Shown piece by piece: positions 19,021 through 26,866 of a DNA stretch of 64,000 nucleotides (position 1 is its first letter; each line of letters begins with the position of its first letter). The DNA lies in the NCBI RefSeq assembly GCF_004364245.1, contig NZ_SOAV01000007.1, forward strand, positions 124,001-188,000, in the 5' to 3' direction. This DNA is from Streptomyces sp. BK208 (GTDB lineage: Bacteria > Actinomycetota > Actinomycetes > Streptomycetales > Streptomycetaceae). Below the pieces are notes generated by a model, which saw only the letters and a program-made list of their open reading frames with translations, did no database searches and was not told where the DNA came from. The translations under genes were made by a program, and so were the position numbers.

Positions 19021-20622
19021 ATGAACCGCAAGACTTTGGTGCTGCCGGCCGTCATCGGTCTGCTCGCACCGGTGCTCGCCGCCTGCGGAGGATCGGACGG
19101 CGGCAGCGGCGGGGACGCGATCGTCGTCGGCACCACGGACCGGTTCAGCGCCTCGGAGGAGACCCCCGCGCCGCTCGACCCGGCGTACGCCTACGACGTC
19201 GGCCTGTGGAACGTGCTGCGTCAGACCACGCAGACCCTCATGACGCAGCCTCGCGGCGACGGCGAACCCGTGCCGGACGCCGCCGAGAAGTGCGGATTCA
19301 CCGACACCGGAAACGAACGGTACGCGTGCACCCTGCGGGACGGCCTGAAGTTCGCCAACGGTGACGCGATCACCGCGGAGGACGTGAAGTACTCCATCGA
19401 GCGCGCGCTGGCCATCAAGGCCGACACCGAGGTGGCCACGCTGCTCAGCACCGTGGACACCGTCGAGACGCAGGGCGACCGCGAGGTCATCTTCCACCTC
19501 AAGACCGCGGACGCCACCTTCCCGTACAAGCTGTCGACCCCGGTCGCGGGCATCGTCAACCCGAAGCAGTACCCCAAGGACAAGCTGCGCGACGGCTGGG
19601 AGCTGGACGGTTCCGGCCCGTACACCATGAAGGCCGAGGTCAAGAACAACGAACTGACCAAGGCCGTGTTCACCAAGAACCCCGATTACAAGGGGAGCGT
19701 CGAGGTGAACAACGACAAGGTCGAGATGGTCTTCTTCGACGACGCGGACGCCATGGGCACCGCGATCGAGAAGGGCGACATCGACGTGATGACCCGCGCG
19801 ATGACGCCGAAGCAGGTCCAGCAGCTCGCCCGGGCCACCGACGGCGACGTCGACCTCGTCGAGGTGTCCGGCCTGGAGATCCGCTACCTCGGCTTCAACA
19901 CGGAGGCGCCGGAGGTCAAGGACAAGGCCGTGCGCAAGGCGATGGCGCAGCTGATCAACCGCAGCGAACTCGTCTCCACGGTCTACGGCTCGCAGGCCCA
20001 GCCGCTGTACTCGATGGTCCCCGCCGGCATCACCGGCCACTCCAACTCGTTCTTCAACACGTACGGCGACCCGAGCGTCGACAAGGCGAAGGCGATGCTG
20101 GAGGACGCGGACGTCACCACGCCCGTCAAGCTGACCCTGAACTACACGACGGACCACTACGGCGCCGCCACCAAGCAGGAGTTCGAGCAGATCCAGAAGC
20201 AGCTGAACGACAGCGGCCTGTTCGACGTCGACATCGAGGGCGCGCCCTGGACCAAGTTCCGCAAGGCGGAGCTGAACCGCCAGTACGCCGCCTTCGGCAT
20301 GGGCTGGTTCCCCGACTTCCCGGACGCCGACAGCTTCATCGCGCCGTTCCTCGACAAGGGCAACACCCTCAACTCGCCCTACCAGAACCCGGACATCATC
20401 AACAAGCTGATCCCCCAGTCCCGCGGCGAGGCCGACCGGCTCTCCGCGGTGGACGTCCTCACCGACATCCAGGACATCACCGCCGAGGACGTGCCGCTGA
20501 TCCCGCTGTGGCAGGGCAAGCAGTACGTCGCCACCCGCGACGACGTCACCGGCGCCGCCTACCTCCTCAACGCCTCCTCCACGCTCCAGCTGTGGGAGCT
20601 GGGCCGGGGCGTCAGCGGCTGA
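19021..20622 (+). CDS. Oligopeptide-type ABC transporter substrate-binding lipoprotein (orphan)
   Basis: The 533-aa protein is a family-5 extracellular solute-binding protein, the class that captures peptides, nickel or other solutes for ABC importers. The signal peptide ends in a lipobox LAAC (Cys near residue 21), so the mature protein is a lipoprotein on the outer face of the membrane. Family features include a YACTLRDGLKFANGD region (~101-115) and the IRYLGFNTEAPEVKDKAVRKA stretch near 285. No permease or ATPase gene adjoins it, so it must work with a transporter encoded elsewhere. A strong hairpin follows. Ligand unknown. Confidence 0.92.
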   Translation: MNRKTLVLPAVIGLLAPVLAACGGSDGGSGGDAIVVGTTDRFSASEETPAPLDPAYAYDVGLWNVLRQTTQTLMTQPRGDGEPVPDAAEKCGFTDTGNERYACTLRDGLKFANGDAITAEDVKYSIERALAIKADTEVATLLSTVDTVETQGDREVIFHLKTADATFPYKLSTPVAGIVNPKQYPKDKLRDGWELDGSGPYTMKAEVKNNELTKAVFTKNPDYKGSVEVNNDKVEMVFFDDADAMGTAIEKGDIDVMTRAMTPKQVQQLARATDGDVDLVEVSGLEIRYLGFNTEAPEVKDKAVRKAMAQLINRSELVSTVYGSQAQPLYSMVPAGITGHSNSFFNTYGDPSVDKAKAMLEDADVTTPVKLTLNYTTDHYGAATKQEFEQIQKQLNDSGLFDVDIEGAPWTKFRKAELNRQYAAFGMGWFPDFPDADSFIAPFLDKGNTLNSPYQNPDIINKLIPQSRGEADRLSAVDVLTDIQDITAEDVPLIPLWQGKQYVATRDDVTGAAYLLNASSTLQLWELGRGVSG

Positions 20623-20645
20623 CGCCGACCGGCACCGGACACGAC

Positions 20646-20685
20646 CGAAGGGCGCCCTCCTCCCACCGGAAGAGGGCGCCCTTCG
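20646..20685 (+). terminator. Terminator after the solute-binding protein gene
   Basis: A perfect 14-bp stem (CGAAGGGCGCCCTC / GAGGGCGCCCTTCG) closes a 12-base loop, 23 bp after the stop. It lies between convergent genes. Confidence 0.85.
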
Positions 20686-20715
20686 CCGTCCGCACCTGCC
20701 GTGGCGGCCCGGACG

Positions 20716-21387
20716 CTACTGCGCGCCGGGGCGGACCAGCCCGCTCTCGTACGCGTACACCGCGGCCTGCACCCGGTCCCGCAGGCCCAGCTTCGTCAGC
20801 ACATGGCCCACATGCGTCTTCACGGTGGTCTCGCTGACGAACAGGTCCGCCGCGATCTCCGCGTTCGACAGCCCGCGGGCCACCAGCTTCAGCACCTCGA
20901 CCTCACGGTCCGTCAGCGTGTGCAGCGTGTCCGGCACCGGCTCGTCCCCCGACGGCAGATGCGTGGCGTACTTGTCGAGCAGCCGCCGGGTGATGCTCGG
21001 CGCGAGCATCGCCTCGCCGCCCGCCACCACCCGGATCGCCTGCACCAGCTCGTTGGCCGGGGCATCCTTGAGCAGGAAACCGCTGGCGCCCGCCTTCAGC
21101 GCCTCCACGACGTACTCGTCCAGGTCGAAGGTGGTCAGCACCAGCACCTTCGCCGGGCCGTCCCGCTCGGGCCCGGTGATCTGCCGGGTCGCCTCCACAC
21201 CGTCCATCCGCGGCATGCGGATGTCCATCAGCACCACGTCGGGCTGCAGCGCCCGCACCTGGTCGAGAGCCTGGAGGCCGTCACCGGCCTCGCCGACGAC
21301 CGCGAGGTCCTGCTCCGCCTCCAGAATCATCCGGAAGCCCGTGCGCAGCAGCGGCTGGTCGTCGACCAGTAGGACGCGGATGGCCAC
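20716..21387 (-). CDS. NarL/FixJ-type response regulator (orphan)
   Basis: This 223-aa protein has an N-terminal receiver domain with the phospho-acceptor Asp55 (VVLMDIRMP) and acidic pair Asp9-Asp10. The C-terminal LuxR-type helix-turn-helix (LTDREVEVLKLVARGLSNAEIA, ~157-178) binds DNA. Such regulators normally pair with a histidine kinase, but none is encoded beside it in the window. It lies 22 bp downstream of the RecB-like nuclease gene on the same strand, so the two may be cotranscribed. Target genes unknown. Confidence 0.93.
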   Translation of the reverse strand: MAIRVLLVDDQPLLRTGFRMILEAEQDLAVVGEAGDGLQALDQVRALQPDVVLMDIRMPRMDGVEATRQITGPERDGPAKVLVLTTFDLDEYVVEALKAGASGFLLKDAPANELVQAIRVVAGGEAMLAPSITRRLLDKYATHLPSGDEPVPDTLHTLTDREVEVLKLVARGLSNAEIAADLFVSETTVKTHVGHVLTKLGLRDRVQAAVYAYESGLVRPGAQ

Positions 21388-21409
21388 GTAAGTCTCCTTC
21401 GATGGGACC

Positions 21410-22402
21410 CTAGTCCGGCCCCATTCTGCCCTGCTCCGCGTCGCCGGAGCCGACCGCCCTCACCGGCAGCGGATAAGGCGGGGGAGTGCCGCCGAACTCC
21501 GGACAGTGCGCCCGGTGGTCGCACCAGCCGCACAGCTTCGTGGGCCGCGGCCGCCAGTCACCCGTCTCGGTCGCAAGCCGGATCGCCTCCCACAGCGCCA
21601 GCAGCTTGCGCTCCACCCGCTCCAGGTCGGCCAGGACCGGGTCGTACGTGAGCACGTCACCGCTGCCGAGATACACCAGCTGCAACCGCCGCGGCACGAC
21701 CTTCTTCAGCCGCCACACCACCAGCGCGTAGAACTTCATCTGGAACAGCGCGCCCTCCGCGTACTGCGGCCGGGGCGCCTTGCCCGTCTTGTAGTCGACG
21801 ATCCGCACTTCGCCGGACGGGGCGACGTCGACGCGGTCGATGATGCCGCGCAGCCGCAGCCCGGAGTCCAGCTCCGCCTCGACGAACAGCTCCCGCTCGG
21901 CGGGCTCCAGCCGGCTCGGGTCCTCCAGCGTGAACCAGCGCTCGACGAGCCGCTCCGCCTCGGACAGCCACTGCGCCAGCCGCTCGCCCTCCGGATCGTC
22001 CGCGAACAGCTCGCCGACCTCCGGCCTGCTCTCCCGCAGCCGGTCCCACTGCCCCGGCACCAGCGCCTTCGCCCTCGGAGCGGTGCGCTCGGCCGCCGGG
22101 GCGTCGAAGAGCCGCTCCAGCACCGCATGCACCAGGGTGCCCCTGGTCGCCGCCTCGCTGGGCTTCTCCGGCAGCCGGTCGATGACCCGGAACCGGTACA
22201 GCAGCGGGCACTGCATGAAGTCACCGGCCCGGGAGGGCGAGAGCGAGGCGGGCGCCGTCGCCACGGGCGCGGGTGAGAGGGCCGGCGCCTGCGGCGCCAC
22301 GGCCTGCGGCTCCACCGCCACGCCCGCCTGATCCGCCACTGCCGCCGCCGGCCGGGCGGATCCGCCCCCGTCCTGTGCGACGTCCTCGGTACTCGTCTCC
22401 AT
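21410..22402 (-). CDS. RecB/Cas4-like Fe-S PD-(D/E)XK nuclease
   Basis: The 330-aa protein is a single-domain nuclease of the RecB-family exonuclease type. The metal-binding core is seen in RGIIDRVDVAP and VRIVDYKTGK (Asp...D-x-K). One N-terminal cysteine (Cys65, in MQCPLLYRF) and a C-terminal C-x2-C-x5-C (Cys291, 294, 300) match the four-cysteine iron-sulphur cluster of Cas4 and AddB nucleases. The first ~55 residues are Ala/Pro-rich. The start at 22402 (METSTED) is chosen because the open frame further upstream overlaps the divergent protease gene. Probably a DNA-repair exonuclease; no CRISPR locus is near. Confidence 0.88.
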   Translation of the reverse strand: METSTEDVAQDGGGSARPAAAVADQAGVAVEPQAVAPQAPALSPAPVATAPASLSPSRAGDFMQCPLLYRFRVIDRLPEKPSEAATRGTLVHAVLERLFDAPAAERTAPRAKALVPGQWDRLRESRPEVGELFADDPEGERLAQWLSEAERLVERWFTLEDPSRLEPAERELFVEAELDSGLRLRGIIDRVDVAPSGEVRIVDYKTGKAPRPQYAEGALFQMKFYALVVWRLKKVVPRRLQLVYLGSGDVLTYDPVLADLERVERKLLALWEAIRLATETGDWRPRPTKLCGWCDHRAHCPEFGGTPPPYPLPVRAVGSGDAEQGRMGPD

Positions 22403-22575
22403 GACCACAGACCTTACGGCCGACCACTGACAGCGACCCAGCCCGCGACCGTGACACCCGTGACAGAAGGCGGGCACGGGGGTGCCGGGGCTGAACGGGC
22501 CGCGACGGACGCATACCATCGACACGAGACCCTCCCGTCCGGCAGGTCGGGAGACGCTTCGAACGAGGGGACATC

Positions 22576-24441
22576 GTGGACGTGAGCGGCGGGAGCGGGC
22601 AGCCGCGGTCCGGCAACGACGAGTCGGCCGAGCCCCAGGCACATCCCACGGCCCCGGCCGCAGACCCCACCGACACCGCCGCGCCGCAACCCACCGGACC
22701 CACACCCGCCGACCCCGGCACACCGGAGCGCGAGGCCACGCCGGCCGCACCGCCGGACACCGGCACACCGGCACCCACGACGCCGGGGGAGAGCCCCGCA
22801 GGCGCCCCCACCGCACACCCGGAGCCCGACCGCGACACCCCGGGCGCCGCGGCCGGCCACCCGCACCCGCGCACCCCCGGCGCGAACCCCGCGACGGGCA
22901 CCGCGACCCCACCCGGAACCACCCCACCCGGAACCGCCCCGTCCGGCACCACCCCGCCCCGCCCGGAGCCGACCGGCCCGGGCGACCCCGCCGGAACCAC
23001 CCCCGCCACCGCCGCCACCGCGCGCGGCGCGGAAGAGGACCCGACGCCCCGGCCGGCCCCCGGAAGCGACCGGACCCCCCGCCCGGACGGGACCACCCCT
23101 CCGCCGGCGGACACACCCCCCGGCGACGCGACCGGCACCGGCACCCGGCCGACACCGTCCACCCACGGCGACCACCCCTCCGCACCGGCCGCAGGACCCC
23201 GGCACGCCGCCCACGGCCCCGACGCCCCCCGCCACCGCGCCGAGGCCCACACCCACGGCACCGGCGGCCCCGGCCGGCCCCCGCAGCGCCGCCCCGAGCC
23301 CGGAGGCGGCCTGCTCATGGGCCGCCCCTTCGGCGTCCCCGTGTACGTCGCCCCCAGCTGGTTCCTGGTCGCCGCCCTCATCACCTGGGTCTTCGGCGGC
23401 CAGCTCGACCGCGTCCTGCCCGAACTCGGCGCCGCCCGCTACCTCGTCTCCCTCTTCTTCGCCGTCGCCTTCTACGCCTCCGTCCTCGTCCACGAACTCG
23501 CCCACACCGTCGCCGCCCTCCGCTTCAAACTCCCCGTCCGCCGCATCCAGCTCCAGTTCTTCGGCGGCGTCTCCGAGATCGAGAAGGAAGCCGAGACCCC
23601 CGGCCGCGAATTCGTGCTCGCCTTCGTCGGCCCCCTCCTCTCCCTCGTCCTCTCCGGCGTCTTCTACGCCGCCCTGCTGCCCGTCCAGGCCGACAGCGTC
23701 CCCGGCGTCCTCCTGGCCGGCCTCATGGTCTCCAACCTCCTCGTCGCCGCCTTCAACCTGCTGCCCGGCCTCCCCCTCGACGGCGGCCGCATGCTCCGCG
23801 CCGTCGTCTGGAAGATCACCGGCAAGCCCATGAGCGGCACCGTCGCCGCCGCCTGGGTCGGCCGCGCCCTCGCCATCGCCGTACTCATCGGCCTGCCGCT
23901 GCTCACCCAGTCCCTCGGCAGCGGCGCCGCCGACGACGTCGGCATGGACACCGTCATGGACGCCCTGCTCGCCGCCATCCTCGCCGCGATCATCTGGACC
24001 GGCGCCGGAAACAGCCTCCGCATGGCCCGCCTGCGCGAACACCTCCCCGAACTGCACGCCCGCGCCCTCACCCGGCGCGCCGTCCCCGTCCAGGCCGACA
24101 CCCCCCTCTCCGAAGCCCTGCGCCGCGCCAACGCCTCCGGCGCCCGCGCCCTGGTCGTCGTCGACGCCGACGGCACCCCCGCCTCACTCGTCCGCGAGGC
24201 CGCCATCGTCGGCGTACCCGACCACCGCCGCCCCTGGGTACCGGTCAGCACCCTCGCCCAGGACCTCACCGACGGCATGCGCGTCTCCGCCGAACTCTCC
24301 GGCGAAGAGCTCCTCGACGCCCTGCGCGCCAACCCCGCCACCGAATATCTCGTCGTCGAGGAAACCGGCGAGATCTACGGCGTCCTGTCCGCAGCCGACG
24401 TGGAACGCGCCTTCGTCAAGGCCATGGCCCGCCCCTCCTGA
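22576..24441 (+). CDS. Site-2 protease-like zinc metalloprotease (M50) with CBS domains and a long disordered N-terminus
   Basis: This 621-aa protein has three parts. Residues 1 to ~244 are Pro/Thr/Gly-rich and disordered. A multi-pass M50 protease domain follows, with the zinc site HELAH (306-310) and the third ligand in LDGGR (Asp402). A C-terminal CBS pair (about 500-621) could sense nucleotides. Intramembrane proteases of this type cleave membrane proteins such as anti-sigma factors. The GTG at 22576 follows GAGGGG; a shorter start (ATG near 23316, MGRPFGVPV) would give a protein of usual family length. Substrate unknown. trmI follows 87 bp downstream. Confidence 0.88.
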   Translation: MDVSGGSGQPRSGNDESAEPQAHPTAPAADPTDTAAPQPTGPTPADPGTPEREATPAAPPDTGTPAPTTPGESPAGAPTAHPEPDRDTPGAAAGHPHPRTPGANPATGTATPPGTTPPGTAPSGTTPPRPEPTGPGDPAGTTPATAATARGAEEDPTPRPAPGSDRTPRPDGTTPPPADTPPGDATGTGTRPTPSTHGDHPSAPAAGPRHAAHGPDAPRHRAEAHTHGTGGPGRPPQRRPEPGGGLLMGRPFGVPVYVAPSWFLVAALITWVFGGQLDRVLPELGAARYLVSLFFAVAFYASVLVHELAHTVAALRFKLPVRRIQLQFFGGVSEIEKEAETPGREFVLAFVGPLLSLVLSGVFYAALLPVQADSVPGVLLAGLMVSNLLVAAFNLLPGLPLDGGRMLRAVVWKITGKPMSGTVAAAWVGRALAIAVLIGLPLLTQSLGSGAADDVGMDTVMDALLAAILAAIIWTGAGNSLRMARLREHLPELHARALTRRAVPVQADTPLSEALRRANASGARALVVVDADGTPASLVREAAIVGVPDHRRPWVPVSTLAQDLTDGMRVSAELSGEELLDALRANPATEYLVVEETGEIYGVLSAADVERAFVKAMARPS

Positions 24442-24528
24442 CCACCGCTCCTCCCGGCCACGGCGCCTCCTGACCACCGCCCCCCAGCGGTGGTCGGCGG
24501 CCCCGCCGGGGACCGGTAGGCTGGTCAC

Positions 24529-25431
24529 ATGTCCGAACCGACCGGTGCCGCCCGCAGGCGCGGGCCCTTCAAGGTCGGGGACCAGGTTCAGCTGACCGAC
24601 CCCAAGGGCCGCCACTACACGTTCACGCTCGAGGCCGGGAAGAACTTCCACACCCACAAGGGTTCCTTCCCCCACGACGAACTGATCGGCGCCCCCGAGG
24701 GCAGCGTTGTCCGCACCACCGGGAACGTCGCCTACCTCGCGCTGCGCCCCCTGCTCCCCGACTACGTCCTGTCCATGCCCCGCGGGGCGGCCGTCGTCTA
24801 CCCGAAGGACGCGGGGCAGATCCTCGCCTTCGCCGACATCTTCCCCGGCGCCCGCGTCGTGGAGGCCGGCGTCGGCTCCGGCTCGCTCAGCAGCTTCCTG
24901 CTGCGCGCCATCGGCGACCAGGGCATGCTGCACTCCTACGAGCGCCGCGAGGACTTCGCCGAGATCGCCCAGCAGAACGTGCAGCGCTACTTCGGCGGAC
25001 CGCACCCCGCCTGGCAGCTCACCGTCGGCGACCTCCAGGACAACCTGTCCGACACCGACGTCGACCGCGTCATCCTCGACATGCTCGCCCCCTGGGAGTG
25101 CCTGGAGGCCGTCTCCAAGGCACTCGTGCCCGGCGGCATCCTGTGCTGCTACGTCGCCACCACCACGCAGCTCGCCCGGACCGTCGAGTCCATCCGCGAG
25201 ATCGGCTGCTTCAACGAGCCGACCTCCTGGGAGACCATGATCCGCAACTGGCACGTCGAGGGCCTCGCCGTCCGCCCCGACCACCGCATGATCGGCCACA
25301 CCGGCTTCCTCCTCACCGCCCGCCGCCTCGCCGACGGCGTCGAGCCGCCCATGCGCCGCCGCCGCCCCGCCAAGGGCGCCTACGGCGACGACTACGACGG
25401 CCCCAACGCCGGCGGAGGCACCGGCCGCTGA
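24529..25431 (+). CDS. trmI: tRNA (adenine-58-N1)-methyltransferase
   Basis: The 300-aa enzyme methylates A58 in the T-loop of tRNA with S-adenosylmethionine. It has an N-terminal beta domain (FKVGDQVQLTDPKGRHYTF, ~10-28) and the SAM-binding loop VVEAGVGSGSLSSFLLRA near residues 107-124; DMLAPWECLEAV follows motif IV. Length and order match the characterised Mycobacterium homologue Rv2118c, which also lies near the Pup-proteasome genes. The C-terminal Gly-rich tail is variable. A strong terminator follows. Confidence 0.93.
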   Translation: MSEPTGAARRRGPFKVGDQVQLTDPKGRHYTFTLEAGKNFHTHKGSFPHDELIGAPEGSVVRTTGNVAYLALRPLLPDYVLSMPRGAAVVYPKDAGQILAFADIFPGARVVEAGVGSGSLSSFLLRAIGDQGMLHSYERREDFAEIAQQNVQRYFGGPHPAWQLTVGDLQDNLSDTDVDRVILDMLAPWECLEAVSKALVPGGILCCYVATTTQLARTVESIREIGCFNEPTSWETMIRNWHVEGLAVRPDHRMIGHTGFLLTARRLADGVEPPMRRRRPAKGAYGDDYDGPNAGGGTGR

Positions 25432-25460
25432 CCCGGCCCCCCGACCCGTACAACACACAG

Positions 25461-25506
25461 ACGCCGTGGTGGAGTTCCGGCAGCGCCCGGAACTCCACCA
25501 CGGCGT
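25461..25506 (+). terminator. Terminator after trmI
   Basis: A long, nearly perfect stem (ACGCCGTGGTGGAGTTCCGG pairing with CCGGAACTCCACCACGGCGT) closes a six-base loop (CAGCGC), 30 bp after the stop. Confidence 0.88.
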
Positions 25507-25650
25507 CCTCGTGTTGACGGACCCCGCCCCACCCGGCCGACACCGCACGGAAAACCCCGGCGAGTACCCACCCCGCCGTTCCCCCGCACTGTGACGTGTG
25601 GCACGATGCTGGCCACCCCACCGGCACAGCCCTCACAGGAGACACTCCTC

Positions 25651-26241
25651 GTGCAGCACCCCGCCGTTCCGGACCTCCAGCACACGCACACCCGGCCGAT
25701 CCACTGGGTCGCCACCGCCACAGCCGTCGCCGGCGTGGTCGCCCTGTCCTCGGTCCTCCAGCCCGACGCCGCGACGGCGGCCCAGAGCGCCGACCGCGCC
25801 ACGGCCACCGGCCCGAAGAGCGCCCCGGCACACATCGCGCCCCCCGACCCCGCCACCGTCGCCTTCCCCCTGGAATGCGGCCCCGTCGACGCCGTCGTCC
25901 AGAAAAAGGCCTCCGGCGACCTCGACGGCGACGGCACCCCCGAAACAGTGGCCGTCGTGCACTGCGACGCACCCATGGGGACCCCGCCCGACGCCGTGTA
26001 CGTCATCACCCGCGACACCCGCGGCGGCAAGCCCCGCGTCGTCGCCACCCTCGTCGACCCCGAGGAACGCCGCACCGCCACCGCACTCACCGTGCGCGAC
26101 GGCGCCGTCCGCGCCACCCTCCTCGGCTACTCCTCGCCCGACGTGCCCAGTTGCTGCCCCGACGTCACCGACGACGCGAAGTGGCAGTGGAAGAACGGCA
26201 CGTTCGTCAGCGACACACCCGCACAGGCACGCACCGTCTGA
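25651..26241 (+). CDS. Hypothetical secreted protein
   Basis: I do not recognise a characterised family. The 196-aa product has a hydrophobic stretch (WVATATAVAGVVALSSVL, ~16-33) ending in an Ala-rich AATAA, which reads as a signal peptide or anchor. The mature part contains a DLDGDGTPETVAV segment near residue 90 that resembles a calcium-binding FG-GAP/VCBS-type loop, and four cysteines that could form disulphides. The GTG start at 25651 is preceded by CAGGAGA; the frame is open from 25591 but that start has no support. It converges with the ferredoxin gene. Function unknown. Confidence 0.7.
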   Translation: MQHPAVPDLQHTHTRPIHWVATATAVAGVVALSSVLQPDAATAAQSADRATATGPKSAPAHIAPPDPATVAFPLECGPVDAVVQKKASGDLDGDGTPETVAVVHCDAPMGTPPDAVYVITRDTRGGKPRVVATLVDPEERRTATALTVRDGAVRATLLGYSSPDVPSCCPDVTDDAKWQWKNGTFVSDTPAQARTV

Positions 26242-26315
26242 CCGGTGCCCCTGGGACACCAGGGGTGACACACCGGACAACGGTCACGGAACGTACCCGT
26301 CACGTCACGATTTGG

Positions 26316-26621
26316 TCACTCTGCGTCCGGGCCGTACACCTCGGCCCTGTCCGAAACACGACGCACGTGAATGCACTCACCCGGACACTCCTTGGCGGAG
26401 TCGACCACGTCCGTGAGAAGCGGCAACGGCACGGGCGTTACCGCCCCCGGACTCTGCAACAGCTCGTCGTCCGCGCCCTTCACATAGGCCAGACCATCGA
26501 TGTCCAGCTCGAACACCTCGGGCGCGTACTGGGCACAGATGCCGTCGCCGGTACACAGGTCCTGATCGATCCAGACCTCCAGAGCCTCGTCACCGACTCC
26601 GGCCTCCTGCTGCACGCTCAT
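26316..26621 (-). CDS. Small ferredoxin (3Fe-4S type)
   Basis: This 101-aa acidic protein has the cluster ligands of a Streptomyces-type single-cluster ferredoxin: C-x5-C in DLCTGDGICAQ (near residues 23-29), then CPGEC near residue 82. Such ferredoxins carry single electrons to cytochromes P450 and other oxygenases. The ATG at 26621 has AGGAG seven bases upstream. It is divergent from arc with 245 bp between. No redox partner is adjacent; the nearest P450 (conservon) is 22 kb away. Cluster type (3Fe-4S) is inferred from the missing fourth spaced cysteine. Confidence 0.88.
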   Translation of the reverse strand: MSVQQEAGVGDEALEVWIDQDLCTGDGICAQYAPEVFELDIDGLAYVKGADDELLQSPGAVTPVPLPLLTDVVDSAKECPGECIHVRRVSDRAEVYGPDAE

Positions 26622-26866
26622 CCGCTCCTGCCGTTTCCTGCGCCCAGCCGCCCGGGAATCCGGCCAGCTCTGACGGGTGTTGAACACTTCGACCCTACCC
26701 CCGCCTGGGTTCCATCCACGTTCCGTGGGTATTCCCCTGGCGTGAGGGAGAGCGCAAGGGTGAAGATCGGACACACCCCACAGTCTTTGTGATCTAGGGG
26801 TTTCAATCGACACCCACCCAGGTAGGGTCTGGAAGCGTCCAGCTCCCCTTGGAGGAGGTGAGGACC

